A DNA stretch of 64,000 bases from Saprospira grandis (GTDB taxonomy: Bacteria; Bacteroidota; Bacteroidia; Chitinophagales; Saprospiraceae): positions 2,274,501 to 2,338,500 of the forward strand of contig NZ_CP110854.1 in the NCBI RefSeq assembly GCF_027594745.1, written 5' to 3'. This document shows positions 46,254-55,115 of the stretch, one piece after another. Made by a program: the position numbers and the translations under genes. Numbering within the stretch: position 1 is the stretch's first letter; each line of letters begins with the position of its first letter. The notes under the pieces are model-generated. The model saw nothing but the letters and a program-made list of their open reading frames with translations. It did no database searches and was not told the DNA's origin.

Positions 46254-46676
46254 TTATTTTTCTGAAGGGAAAATATCTTGTAAGGCCCGCCAAAGGGCCA
46301 GCTTGTGCTGCTTTTGTAGGGCAATCTGTTGTAGGCTAATGCCCTGCAATAATTGTAGGCCCTGATAATGGACCAATTGATAGAGGGGCAGCTCGAGCCG
46401 CAAGCCCAAAACCGCTGTGCTGAGGCCAAAGAAAAAACAGGGCGCTAGGGGCTTTTCCTGCAACTGAAAACTTTGCTTTGGGGGGCAGGGAACAACTTGT
46501 ACCTCTTTCTCTAAAGATAAGCCCACCGCCTGCATGACCTTAGCCAAAAAATCGAGCTCCTCGGCCGTATGTTCTTGGGCCAAAAAAACATAAGCTTTTT
46601 GATTGGCGGCTAGCGAAAGCGGCCGCTGAGGAATCTGATAGAGTTCAGTTTCAAAGAAATTTAAATTAAACTTCAT
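46254..46676 (-). CDS. Conserved protein of unknown function, upstream of rdgB
   Basis: 140 residues, cytoplasmic, Leu/Gln-rich. Order of strands and helices (YVFLAQEHTAEELDFLAKVM, CFFFGLSTAVLGL, LLQGISLQQIALQKQHKLAL, WRALQDIF) faintly resembles small DNA polymerase III psi-like proteins annotated in this phylum, but I cannot confirm that. It is likely co-transcribed with rdgB. Confidence 0.6.
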   Translation of the reverse strand: MKFNLNFFETELYQIPQRPLSLAANQKAYVFLAQEHTAEELDFLAKVMQAVGLSLEKEVQVVPCPPKQSFQLQEKPLAPCFFFGLSTAVLGLRLELPLYQLVHYQGLQLLQGISLQQIALQKQHKLALWRALQDIFPSEK

Positions 46677-46893
46677 TTTATTGGCTTTTATGAAAGCGAA
46701 TAGGCCTTTAATTGCTGTTTGTCTTCCTCTTTGCCCAAGAAACTAAAGATAATAAACTGCCTGACTGGCCTAAAATATTATCAGTCAATTCTAAGGAGCT
46801 CAAAATAATGCAGGAGCAATAAAAAGGTTGTACAAAATATTATTCCTATATATAGCTTATTATTTGTTTTTTATTCTAAACAAATGTTAATAG

Positions 46894-46924
46894 TTTTCTG
46901 TTAACAGAATTTTTTGTATCTTCA
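46894..46924 (+). promoter_or_regulatory. Possible ilvE promoter with palindromic operator
   Basis: TATCTTCA at 46917-46924 resembles the -7 box and TTTT at 46894-46897 could serve as -33. Overlapping the spacer is the perfect palindrome TTCTGTTAACAGAA at 46896-46909. The start site would lie near 46931, about 165 nt ahead of ilvE. Confidence 0.35.
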
Positions 46925-47095
46925 CGATCCGAAAGCCATAGGCTAGTCCTGAGGAAGTAAAGCATTTTAGTGGGAAGCTATTCCGTGGAGATTTCTTTTT
47001 CTGTTAGGGTTCAAAAGTACGGAAAAAGCCGAAGAGTTTGGACTATTTGCAAGGCTGCGGCAATCATCTTTAACCTCATCTAATATATATATAGT
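46925..47095 (+). other. Long 5' leader of ilvE
   Basis: About 165 nt of gene-free DNA with short complementary stretches (for example AGCCATAGGCT and CTGAGGAAG / TTCCGTGG). No known riboswitch motif was recognised. The remainder of the divergent gap 46677-46893 shows nothing clear. Confidence 0.3.
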
Positions 47096-48184
47096 ATGAA
47101 ATATCCAATTTCAGTGGAGCTGACGAAGCAATCTCGTCTGGCCGAGGTAGATTTTGATAATTTGATTTTTGGTCGTGTGATGTCAGATCATATGTTTGTG
47201 GCTGACTACATTGATGGCGAGTGGACCGATTGCAGAATTCTCCCTTATGGCCCAATGCCTATGAGCCCTGCTATTATGGCTTTGCATTATGGGCAGGCTA
47301 TTTTTGAGGGGATGAAGGCGAATAAATCAACCAAAACGGGAGAGCCTATTTTGTTCCGTCCCGAATTGCATGTGGAGCGCCTCAATCGTTCTGCTAAGCG
47401 TTTGGCCATGCCAGAAATCCCCGCCGAAATTTTCTTAGAAGGGGTACATCGTTTGGTCGATTTGGATCGTGACTTTATTCCTCAATCAGAAGGATCGGCC
47501 CTTTATCTTCGTCCGCATATGTTTGCTACAGATGCTTATTTGGGTGTTCGAGCTAGCGATACTTACCGTTTTGTGATTATGAGCTGCCCTGTAGGGCCTT
47601 ATTACCCCAAGCCGGTTAAAATTAAGGTAGCTGAGAAATATGTCCGTGCTTTTCCTGGTGGAGTAGGCTTTGCCAAGGCTGCTGGCAATTATGCCGCTAC
47701 TTTGGCTCCAGCTCTAGAAGCTAAGGAGCAGGGCTTTGACCAGATTTTATGGTTGGACGGTAAAGAGTTTAAGTATTTGCAAGAGTGTGGGACCATGAAT
47801 ATCTTTGTGGTCATTGATGGCAAAGTGATTACGCCTCCTACCACAGATGCTATTTTGGCGGGCATTACTCGCGATAGCTTGATTCACTTGCTCAAAGACA
47901 AAGGCTTTGAGGTAGAGGAACGCAATATTTCTATCCAAGAGGTGGTGGAAGCCCATCAAGCAGGTAAACTAGACGAAATGTTTGGTTCTGGAACAGCGGC
48001 GGTCATCTCTCATATCTCAGACTTTAGCTATAAGGGCGAAAACTTTGAGTTGTCTCCCATCGAGGGCCGTAAAGTAGGACCTATGGCCAAAAAGTTAATT
48101 CAAGATTATAAGGTAGACGCCGTAGAAGATACTTTTAATTGGTTGCTGCCTGTACGCAGGACTAACAAAGAACTGTCTAAGTAA
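47096..48184 (+). CDS. ilvE: Branched-chain amino acid aminotransferase
   Basis: 362 residues, fold-type IV PLP enzyme. YGQAIFEGMKA near residue 63, GSALYLRPHMFATD near 140, GFAKAAGNYAATL near 198 with the PLP Lys, and ECGTMNIFVVIDG near 232 are family motifs. It swaps amino groups between Leu/Ile/Val and 2-oxoglutarate. Its 2-oxoacid products would feed a branched-chain dehydrogenase such as the E1 at 23057. It has a terminator after the stop. Confidence 0.96.
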   Translation: MKYPISVELTKQSRLAEVDFDNLIFGRVMSDHMFVADYIDGEWTDCRILPYGPMPMSPAIMALHYGQAIFEGMKANKSTKTGEPILFRPELHVERLNRSAKRLAMPEIPAEIFLEGVHRLVDLDRDFIPQSEGSALYLRPHMFATDAYLGVRASDTYRFVIMSCPVGPYYPKPVKIKVAEKYVRAFPGGVGFAKAAGNYAATLAPALEAKEQGFDQILWLDGKEFKYLQECGTMNIFVVIDGKVITPPTTDAILAGITRDSLIHLLKDKGFEVEERNISIQEVVEAHQAGKLDEMFGSGTAAVISHISDFSYKGENFELSPIEGRKVGPMAKKLIQDYKVDAVEDTFNWLLPVRRTNKELSK

Positions 48185-48205
48185 GTATAGTCAGTTTTTA
48201 GTAGA

Positions 48206-48246
48206 GCAAAGCTGCTTCTCTATTTTAGGGAAGCAGCTTTTTGTTT
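48206..48246 (+). terminator. Intrinsic terminator after ilvE
   Basis: Perfect 11-bp arms AAAGCTGCTTC and GAAGCAGCTTT around an 11-nt loop, then TTGTTTT. Confidence 0.85.
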
Positions 48247-48525
48247 TGGGCCAAACTGCATTGTTGAGTTAAAAAAAAAGGGGCATTCCTTTAAGGGCCT
48301 AGATAAAAAGTTATTTTTGTAGCATCTTGCTTTGGAGCGAGCAGGCGGCGAAGCCGTCTGCAGGCTAAAGGCCAAATAGAAGCCCTGTTACTTCTATCCT
48401 TTGATTTAATTTCCTGCTATTCTGCGTTATTTTTCTCCCCCATAGCTAAGGCTATGCCTTTAAAAAATGCCTTGACTAGCCTGAAATTCTTATCAAAGAA
48501 TGGCCGAAGCGCCAGGACTTCCATT

Positions 48526-48651
48526 CGGCCTAGCGATGTGTAGGGGTGGCCGTTAGGCCAGACCGAGCCGCCGCAGGCGGCGAAGGGCCGAGCAGACCTG
48601 CGAGCCCCGAAGCGTAGCGCCGACGAGCGCAGCGAGGCGGAGGCCCCCAAA
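48526..48651 (-). repeat. GC-rich structured element, copy R12 (GGCCT/AGGCC subtype)
   Basis: On the minus strand: T6, head GGGGGCCTCCGCC, core GCTCGCAGGTCTGCTCGGCC, hairpin CGCC/GGCG, TGGCC/GGCCA, tail CACATCGCTAGGCC. Between the ilvE terminator and this copy (48247-48525) only a lone GGCGGCGAAGCCGTC hairpin fragment at about 48343 is seen, perhaps an outer-hairpin remnant of another copy. Confidence 0.88.
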
Positions 48652-48719
48652 AAATAAAAAACTAAATTTTCATCATTAGGTCCTGTTGGGCCAATTACTC
48701 ATTGATACTGCTATTCTGT

Positions 48720-49715
48720 ATGGATTTCATGACAATTTTCTTTCTCATTATTGGCTTTGTGTTGCTCATCAAGGGAGCCGATTATCTGGTAGATGGGGCT
48801 TCGGCGGTGGCCAAGCGCTTCGGGATTCCGGATATTATTATTGGTTTGACGGTGGTGTCTATGGGGACCTCTGCGCCCGAGTTGGTGGTTAGTGTGGGCT
48901 CTGCTATGAAGGGGTCTACGGGTTTGGTCTTTGCCAATGTGATAGGGAGTAATATCTCTAATACCTGTTTGATTTTGGGTGTGGCCGGGCTAATTGTGCC
49001 CTTAGTGGTGCAATCGACCACCGTAAAATATGAGTTGCCTTTATCTATTTTGATTATTCCCCTGCTCTTTATTTTGTCTAATGATGCCATGCTTTGGGGG
49101 GCCGAAACAAGCACGCTCAGCCGCATCGATGGCTTTATTTTATTGGGCCTATTTGCGGGCTTTTTGTACTATGTTTTCCGTTCTGCCAAAAACAATCCCG
49201 ATGAGGTAGAGCAGATTGATCCCTTACCCGCATGGAAATCGGCTATCTTTATTGTGGGCGGTATTGCGGGCCTTATTGTTGGAGGAGACTGGGTGGTCAG
49301 TTCGGCCAAAGAAATAGCCACGACCTTTGGTATGACGGAGCGTTTGGTGGGGCTTACCGTTGTGGCGGTAGGGACCTCCTTGCCCGAACTAGCGACCTCT
49401 GTGGTAGCCGCCATGAAACGCAATTCTGATATTGCGATTGGTAATGTGGTGGGCTCGAATATCTTTAATGTACTCTTGGTTTTGGGGACTAGTGCGGCTA
49501 TTATGCCCACCAATTACGAGCTAGCCATCAACTTTGATTTATACTTCCTAATGGCGGTCAGTTTTGTCTTATTTGCCTTCTTTTTTGTGGGCACTTTGCG
49601 CAAAGAAAGCCTCTATACCCTAGACCGCTGGGAGGCGGCCCTTTTATTGGTTGCAATCATTGGATACTTTGCCTATATCATCGTCAATGACCCAGGTGTA
49701 GCCGCTGTAGGCTAG
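48720..49715 (+). CDS. Calcium/sodium antiporter (YrbG-like, CaCA family)
   Basis: 331 residues from the ATG at 48720; an ATG 9 bp later is also possible and a TTG at 48702 is unlikely. About ten helices in two inverted repeats, each with the alpha-repeat: VVSMGTSAPELVVSVGSA near residue 44 and VAVGTSLPELATSVVAAMK near 214, both with the ion-binding Glu. A GSNISNT / GSNIFNV sequence follows in each. It exports Ca2+ against Na+ or H+. Its stop overlaps that of the convergent lipoprotein gene. Confidence 0.93.
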   Translation: MDFMTIFFLIIGFVLLIKGADYLVDGASAVAKRFGIPDIIIGLTVVSMGTSAPELVVSVGSAMKGSTGLVFANVIGSNISNTCLILGVAGLIVPLVVQSTTVKYELPLSILIIPLLFILSNDAMLWGAETSTLSRIDGFILLGLFAGFLYYVFRSAKNNPDEVEQIDPLPAWKSAIFIVGGIAGLIVGGDWVVSSAKEIATTFGMTERLVGLTVVAVGTSLPELATSVVAAMKRNSDIAIGNVVGSNIFNVLLVLGTSAAIMPTNYELAINFDLYFLMAVSFVLFAFFFVGTLRKESLYTLDRWEAALLLVAIIGYFAYIIVNDPGVAAVG

Positions 49716-50158
49716 GGTTTTTGCCAAAGGCTATCGATGCCGGGATATTCTTTTTTGGCCCAGCGCCACAAGCGTTTTTCCCAGCGTTTTAGGGCCTTAT
49801 TATTTAGCTGATGGGCCTGCCAATGGGCAGAAAAAACAAGAGAATCGCCTTGATAAAAGGCCATAGAAGAAACTGGCGCTCCTGGCATAGGGGGCGGCAG
49901 TTCTTTTGTTTGGGGCCTAGGGGCTTTGGGGCCCAATTTATTGGGGCCTTGGGCCAAGAGTTCTTCCTGTTGGTTGGCCGATTTACGGACAATTTGCAGG
50001 CCCTGGCTATCTAACTTCATCCGCACCGACTGCTGATAGGGGGGAGGGAGACTAGGGTTGCCATTATAATATTCTAGGCGGTCCCAATTGGGGCCTTTAT
50101 GGCAGGCAAAAAGCAGCAGGCAGGCCAAGAGGCTAGGCCCAAAAATCTTAAAATGCAT
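49712..50158 (-). CDS. Small predicted lipoprotein
   Basis: 148 residues. Signal MHFKIFGPSLLACLLLFACHKG with a lipobox ending in Cys19. The middle is Pro/Gln-rich, the end WRWAKKEYPGIDSLWQ is helical. No family recognised. The stop codon shares the palindrome CTAG with the stop of the antiporter gene. Confidence 0.65.
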   Translation of the reverse strand: MHFKIFGPSLLACLLLFACHKGPNWDRLEYYNGNPSLPPPYQQSVRMKLDSQGLQIVRKSANQQEELLAQGPNKLGPKAPRPQTKELPPPMPGAPVSSMAFYQGDSLVFSAHWQAHQLNNKALKRWEKRLWRWAKKEYPGIDSLWQKP

Positions 50159-50220
50159 AAAACTGGATTTAATGTAGGGCTAAGTTAAGAAGTTGTTGGA
50201 ACATTTAGGGACGCATATTT

Positions 50221-50416
50221 TTTTGGGGCTGCCGCTACGCCCTTCGGTTGTCGAACTGGCGCCCCTTTGGGGCTGGTTGTCCCTTTGGTCGGGTCGCTCC
50301 ACTTTGCAGCTCGCAGGCTTGCTCGGCCCTGCAGCCCTTCGGGCTTGGGTCTGCCGCCTGCGGCGGCCCTGCTTCGGCAGCTCAGCCTGCGGGCGCTTCG
50401 CGCCCTGTCCACCGCA
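50221..50416 (+). repeat. GC-rich structured element, copy R13 (GGCTG/CAGCC subtype, variant tail)
   Basis: T-run, head GGGGCTGCCG, a GGCGCCCC/GGGGCTGG hairpin, core GCTCGCAGGCTTGCTCGGCC, hairpin with arms AGCCC/GGGCT, GCCGC/GCGGC, a GCTTCGGCAGCTCAGCC tail differing from CCATCCCTCAGCC, and outer hairpin GGGCG/CGCCC followed by TGTCCACCG, as in R16. It lies in the divergent gap ahead of atpB. From 50417 to the promoter nothing else is seen. Confidence 0.85.
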
Positions 50417-50631
50417 GAAAAAAGCGGGACAAAAAGACCATAAAAGGGAACTAAAAAAGAATTCCTCTAAACAAAATTTAACGATAGTTAAAACCGATCA
50501 AAAGAAATTAAATTTTGGGCAAAGGGGCCTTTTCTTATATAAAAGAGAGTAAAGCTATCATTTTACTGCTAAAAGCTTCTAATTGAAGCAACTGCGGCCT
50601 AGAAACTAGGGGGCAAAAAAAATAAAATTCC

Positions 50632-50662
50632 TTTGCATAGGTGGCGAAACTGCATATCTTTG
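50632..50662 (+). promoter_or_regulatory. Bacteroidota-type promoter of the atp operon
   Basis: -33 TTTG at 50632-50635, 19 bp spacer, -7 TATCTTTG at 50655-50662. The predicted start is about 30 nt before atpB. Confidence 0.8.
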
Positions 50663-50698
50663 CAGCGAATTTAAGAAAACCATCATAAGCTAAACAGC

Positions 50699-51964
50699 AT
50701 GCTTAAGAAAATTTATAGCCTTCTAGTAATTGCGATTTTGGGCCTTTTTGTAGGTCAGAATCAGGCTTATGCTTCTGGGGGCGATGACCCCATTGAGGCG
50801 GTCATGCACCACATTGGCGACGCACATCAATTTCACATTGTAGGCGATATGTATTTGCCTTTGCCTTGTATTGCGTATAGCGATGCGGGTTTTTTCTTTA
50901 GCCTATCTTCTGCTTTCGAGTATAGCCATGCCAATCATATGAGCAGCAAAGCCATTGATGGTTATGTCTTGTATCATGATGAGTTGATGCGCATCAAGGG
51001 AGATTTCCCTGCTGGTGTTGTAGAACTAAAAACAGATGGACATGCCGATGCACATTCAGATCAGCCCATGCCTGGCCATAGCGATGCTCATGGCGACAAG
51101 CAGGTGGTCGATGAGCATGGCGTGCATACAGAGGGTGGCCATGATCGTGATGAAGTGCATGTGATGCACCAGATTACGCATGATGGAAAAACCTATGAGC
51201 TAGAGTCGGCTAGCAAGCTACAAACCATGACTAGCTGGTATGATTTCTCGGTAACGAAGAATGTATTTTCTATGTTTTTGGCCTTCTTGCTATTGGTGCT
51301 CATCTTTAGCTCGGTAGCCAAAGCTTATAAAAAGAATCAAGGAAAAGCGCCCAAAGGCCTTCAGTCTTTGCTAGAGCCTATCTTTGTATTTATGCGCGAC
51401 GAAGTGATTGAGCCTGCAATTGGCCACAAATGGGAGAAATTCTTCCCCTTCTTGATGTCGCTATTTTTCTTTATCTTGTTCTCTAACTTGTTGGGCCTCA
51501 TTCCTTTCTTCCCTGGAAGTGCCAACATTACCGGAAACTTGGGGGTAACTTTGGTCTTGGCCGTATTTACCTTCTTGGTGACCAACATCAGCGGAAATGG
51601 CCACTACTGGCGCCACGTTTTTGCTATGCCTGGTGTACCTCTTCCCATTTTGATTTTGTTGACGCCTATTGAGGTGGTGGGTTTGTTTATTAAGCCTATT
51701 ACGCTCTTGATTCGTTTGTTTGCAAACATTACAGCCGGTCACATTATCATCCTTTCATTGGTTAGCTTGATTTTCATCTTCTCTAATGGAGGCGAAAACA
51801 CAGGCGGTGCCGTAGGAGGTGGAGCGATTGCTGTTCCTTTTGTATTTGCCATGAACTTCTTGGAGCTCTTTGTAGCTTTCTTGCAAGCCTTCATCTTTAC
51901 TTTGCTTTCTTCTATTTATATCGGTGCAGCTGTAGAAGAGCACCATCATGAAGAAGCGCACTAG
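50699..51964 (+). CDS. atpB: ATP synthase F0 subunit a, with His-rich extracytoplasmic region
   Basis: 421 residues. Starts with a signal-like helix (MLKKIYSLLVIAILGLFVGQ). Residues 30-185 are extracytoplasmic and hold a His/Asp-rich stretch (about residues 118-165, e.g. GHADAHSDQPMPGHSDAHGD). The channel part follows with ITLLIRLFANITAGHIIILS, including the essential Arg that faces the c-ring. The C terminus AVEEHHHEEAH is again His-rich. Canonical subunit a has about 270 residues; long N-terminal extensions occur in Bacteroidota. First gene of the operon. Confidence 0.95.
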   Translation: MLKKIYSLLVIAILGLFVGQNQAYASGGDDPIEAVMHHIGDAHQFHIVGDMYLPLPCIAYSDAGFFFSLSSAFEYSHANHMSSKAIDGYVLYHDELMRIKGDFPAGVVELKTDGHADAHSDQPMPGHSDAHGDKQVVDEHGVHTEGGHDRDEVHVMHQITHDGKTYELESASKLQTMTSWYDFSVTKNVFSMFLAFLLLVLIFSSVAKAYKKNQGKAPKGLQSLLEPIFVFMRDEVIEPAIGHKWEKFFPFLMSLFFFILFSNLLGLIPFFPGSANITGNLGVTLVLAVFTFLVTNISGNGHYWRHVFAMPGVPLPILILLTPIEVVGLFIKPITLLIRLFANITAGHIIILSLVSLIFIFSNGGENTGGAVGGGAIAVPFVFAMNFLELFVAFLQAFIFTLLSSIYIGAAVEEHHHEEAH

Positions 51965-52019
51965 ATTTCGACTAACGATTATTATTTATATTTTTTTCAT
52001 TCTTTAATCATTACTTATT

Positions 52020-52214
52020 ATGGGACCTCTTGGAGCTGGACTAGCTGTTATCGGCGCAGGCCTTGGAATTGGACAAATTGGCGGTAAAGCCATGGAAGGT
52101 ATTTCACGTCAACCTAAGGCGGCTGGTGACATCCGTACAAGTATGATTATCGCTGCTGCTCTTGTTGAGGGTGCTGCCCTCTTTGCTATCGTAGTAGCTT
52201 TGATCAAAGAGTAA
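52020..52214 (+). CDS. atpE: ATP synthase F0 subunit c
   Basis: 64 residues, two helices. Helix 1 is Gly-rich (LGAGLAVIGAGLGIGQIGGK), the loop is RQP, helix 2 has the ion-binding Glu in AALVEGAALF. No Ser/Thr follows the Glu, so proton rather than sodium coupling is likely. Confidence 0.96.
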   Translation: MGPLGAGLAVIGAGLGIGQIGGKAMEGISRQPKAAGDIRTSMIIAAALVEGAALFAIVVALIKE

Positions 52215-52226
52215 TTTTAACTCTTC

Positions 52227-52270
52227 AAGCTGACTCGGCAACGATTGGTTGTCGAGCAGCTTCTTTTCTT
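52227..52270 (+). terminator. Hairpin between atpE and atpF (attenuator or processing site)
   Basis: Arms AAGCTGACTCGGCAAC and GTTGTCGAGCAGCTT with small bulges, then a T/C-rich run. It could raise atpE output over the later genes. Confidence 0.6.
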
Positions 52271-52316
52271 TTAGAATTTATACTATTTACTATAATACAC
52301 ATATATACTCTGCCTT

Positions 52317-52838
52317 ATGCTTTATCTAGCAGACTTCTCTGTGATGAATCCAAGCTTCGGCTTGTTGTTCTGGACCAGCATCATCTTTATCTTGGTATGG
52401 TTGGTAATCGGCCGCTTTTTCAAGAGTATCAAAAATGCGCTTAAAGATCGTGAAACCGACATCCAGTCGGCTCTAGATCAGGCCAAATTGGCTCGTGAAG
52501 AAATGGCTCAACTAAAATCTGAGCATGACGTATTGTTGAAAAAAGCTCGTGAAGAGCGCTTGAAAATTATTGCTGATGCTGAGGCCGCTCGCGAGCAAAT
52601 TGTAGAAGAAGCCAAAGCTAAAGCAGACCAAAGCAGCCGCCAGATGATTGAGGCCGCTAAAGTAGAAATTGAGAACCGCCGCAAAGAATTGGAGGTGGAG
52701 CTCTTTAACGAACTCGGTCAACTTTCTGTACATCTTGCAGAACAACTCATTGGCCGCGAACTAGAAAACAAGCATGAGGATTTCATTCAGTCTAAAGTGA
52801 CTGAGTTGAAAAATACAGACCTCGCTCAGCTCAACTAA
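52317..52838 (+). CDS. atpF: ATP synthase F0 subunit b
   Basis: 173 residues. One N-terminal membrane helix (LLFWTSIIFILVWLVIGRFF) and a long charged coiled coil to the end. It forms the peripheral stalk. Confidence 0.96.
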   Translation: MLYLADFSVMNPSFGLLFWTSIIFILVWLVIGRFFKSIKNALKDRETDIQSALDQAKLAREEMAQLKSEHDVLLKKAREERLKIIADAEAAREQIVEEAKAKADQSSRQMIEAAKVEIENRRKELEVELFNELGQLSVHLAEQLIGRELENKHEDFIQSKVTELKNTDLAQLN

Positions 52839-52866
52839 TTTTTTCTTCCTCTAACTTTTAGCTATT

Positions 52867-53427
52867 ATGTCTATTAGCCGTATTGCCGCTCGCTACGCCC
52901 AATCACTCTTTGATTTGGCCCAACAAGAGCAAGCACTCGATCAAATTCATGAGGATGTAAAAAGTATTGAGCAGGTGGTAGAATTGCCCGATTTTGAGGC
53001 AGTCATGAGAAACCCACTGATCTCTACCGAGAAAAAAGAAAACATCTTCGAAGCCGTGTTCAAAGGGAAAATTCACCCTCTGGCCCTCAATACTCTGATG
53101 GTCATGGCTGAACACAAAAGAGAACGCTACCTTAGCGCTTTCTGCCACTTCTTCCACAACCTCTACACTGAGTATAAAGAGGTTTCTATCGTTAAACTGA
53201 CCACGGCCACTGCCGTTAGCCAAGCCGCTATTGACAATATTTTGGCTGGCTTTCAAGAAAAAGGCCTAATCAAAAAAGATATTGAACTAGAGGTGGCTGT
53301 AGATCCTAGCCTTATTGCTGGATTTGTGCTCGAGTTTAATGATAAAGTATATAATGCCTCTGTGGCGCAAAAGCTCTCTGAGCTGAGAACCAAATTTAGT
53401 CAAAACCTCTATACTAAAAATATTTAA
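52867..53427 (+). CDS. atpH: ATP synthase F1 subunit delta
   Basis: 186 residues. N-terminal ISRIAARYAQSLFDLAQQEQ helix and a C-terminal AGFVLEFNDKVYNASVAQKL motif are typical. It links the peripheral stalk to the alpha subunits. It lies 4 bp before atpA. Confidence 0.95.
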   Translation: MSISRIAARYAQSLFDLAQQEQALDQIHEDVKSIEQVVELPDFEAVMRNPLISTEKKENIFEAVFKGKIHPLALNTLMVMAEHKRERYLSAFCHFFHNLYTEYKEVSIVKLTTATAVSQAAIDNILAGFQEKGLIKKDIELEVAVDPSLIAGFVLEFNDKVYNASVAQKLSELRTKFSQNLYTKNI

Positions 53428-53431
53428 AGAT

Positions 53432-55036
53432 ATGGTTGACGTAAGACCGGACGAAATCTCCGCAATATTGAAAGAGCAAATTACTGGTTTTGGCGCCGGT
53501 GCAACGCTCGAAGAAGAAGGTACCGTATTGGAAGTGGGTGATGGTATCGCCCGTATCTATGGTTTAACAAATGTAGCGGCCGGTGAATTGGTCGAATTCA
53601 AAGATAAAGGGGTTCAAGCTATCGCCCTTAACTTGGAAGAAGATAACGTAGGGGTTGTACTTATGGGTCCTTCTGAAAAGATTAAAGAGGGAGACAAAGT
53701 AAAACGTACTGGCCGTATCGCTTCTATCGATGTAGGAGAAGGTATGCTTGGCCGCGTAATCAATCCTTTGGGCCAACCCCTAGACGGACGTGGCGCTATC
53801 AAAGGAGAACGCTACGCTATGCCCCTAGAGCGTAAAGCTCCTGGTGTAATTTACCGTCAGCCTGTAAATGAGCCACTCCAAACAGGAATCAAAGCTATCG
53901 ATGCCATGATTCCAATCGGACGTGGACAACGTGAGTTGATTATCGGTGACCGCCAAACGGGTAAAACCGCTATCGCTATCGATACTATCCTCAACCAAAA
54001 AGAATTTTACGATCGCAATGAGCCCGTATATTGTATCTACGTCGCCGTAGGTCAAAAAGCTTCTACTGTAGCTATGGTAGCTAAAACACTAGAAGAAAAT
54101 GGCGCTCTTCCTTATACCGTAATCGTTTCTGCAGCAGCTTCTGATCCTGCTCCCCTTCAGTTCTACGCTCCCTTTGCTGGTGCCGCTGTAGGTGAGTTCT
54201 TCCGCGATACAGGACGCCCCGCTCTTATCGTTTATGATGATTTGTCTAAGCAGGCGGTAGCCTACCGTGAGGTATCTCTACTGCTACGCCGTCCTCCCGG
54301 ACGTGAGGCTTATCCCGGTGACGTTTTCTACCTTCACTCTCGTTTGCTAGAACGCGCCGCCAAAGTAATCAACAATGATGAGATCGCTCGCGAAATGAAC
54401 GATTTGCCCGATTCACTCAAAAACGCTAAGGATGCTCAAGGTAATCCTATCGTGAAAGGTGGTGGATCTCTTACGGCTCTTCCTATCATCGAGACACAAG
54501 CAGCCGATGTTTCTGCTTATATCCCAACTAACGTAATTTCTATTACCGATGGTCAGATCTTCTTAGAGTCTAACCTTTTCAACGCCGGTGTGCGCCCCGC
54601 TATTAACGTAGGGGTGTCTGTATCTCGCGTAGGGGGTTCTGCTCAGATCAAACCCATGAAAAAGGTATCTGGTACCCTTAAGTTGGACCAAGCTCAGTAC
54701 CGCGAATTGGAGGCTTTTGCCAAGTTTGGCTCTGACCTCGATGCAGCCACTAAGCTCGTTCTCGATAAAGGTGCCCGTAACGTAGAAATCCTAAAGCAAC
54801 CTCAGTACTCTCCCGTTTCTGTAGAGAAGCAGGTAGCCATTATCTACTGTGGTACTAAAGGCCTTTTGCGTAACGTTCCCGTCGATCGCGTTAAAGAATT
54901 TGAACGCCTGTTCTTGATCGAACTCGATCGCCGCCTACCTGATGTACTTACTGCTTTCCGCAACAAAAAGTACAACAAAGAAGATCTCGCTAAGATCGAA
55001 GCACTTGCCGCCGAAATGACGCAGCAGTTCGCTTAA
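53432..55036 (+). CDS. atpA: ATP synthase F1 subunit alpha
   Basis: 534 residues. Walker A GDRQTGKTA near residue 170, DDLSKQAVAYRE near 270, and the signature PAINVGVSVSRVGG near 390. It is a regulatory nucleotide-binding subunit of the alpha3-beta3 head. Confidence 0.98.
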   Translation: MVDVRPDEISAILKEQITGFGAGATLEEEGTVLEVGDGIARIYGLTNVAAGELVEFKDKGVQAIALNLEEDNVGVVLMGPSEKIKEGDKVKRTGRIASIDVGEGMLGRVINPLGQPLDGRGAIKGERYAMPLERKAPGVIYRQPVNEPLQTGIKAIDAMIPIGRGQRELIIGDRQTGKTAIAIDTILNQKEFYDRNEPVYCIYVAVGQKASTVAMVAKTLEENGALPYTVIVSAAASDPAPLQFYAPFAGAAVGEFFRDTGRPALIVYDDLSKQAVAYREVSLLLRRPPGREAYPGDVFYLHSRLLERAAKVINNDEIAREMNDLPDSLKNAKDAQGNPIVKGGGSLTALPIIETQAADVSAYIPTNVISITDGQIFLESNLFNAGVRPAINVGVSVSRVGGSAQIKPMKKVSGTLKLDQAQYRELEAFAKFGSDLDAATKLVLDKGARNVEILKQPQYSPVSVEKQVAIIYCGTKGLLRNVPVDRVKEFERLFLIELDRRLPDVLTAFRNKKYNKEDLAKIEALAAEMTQQFA

Positions 55037-55048
55037 TCATATACTCTG

Positions 55049-55090
55049 AGGGTTTGGGCTAGCCCCGCTAGCCCAAACCCTTCTTTTCTT
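55049..55090 (+). terminator. Very strong hairpin between atpA and atpG
   Basis: Perfect 15-bp arms AGGGTTTGGGCTAGC and GCTAGCCCAAACCCT around CCC, followed by a T/C-rich tract. It has the look of a terminator although atpG follows 26 bp on. Confidence 0.7.
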
Positions 55091-55115
55091 ATTTTCACCA
55101 TCTAGATGTCTCGAA

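Noticed and set aside
46925..47095. Known riboswitch (SAM, TPP or similar) ahead of ilvE
   Set aside because: I could not find the conserved cores of common riboswitch classes, so it is left as an unassigned leader.
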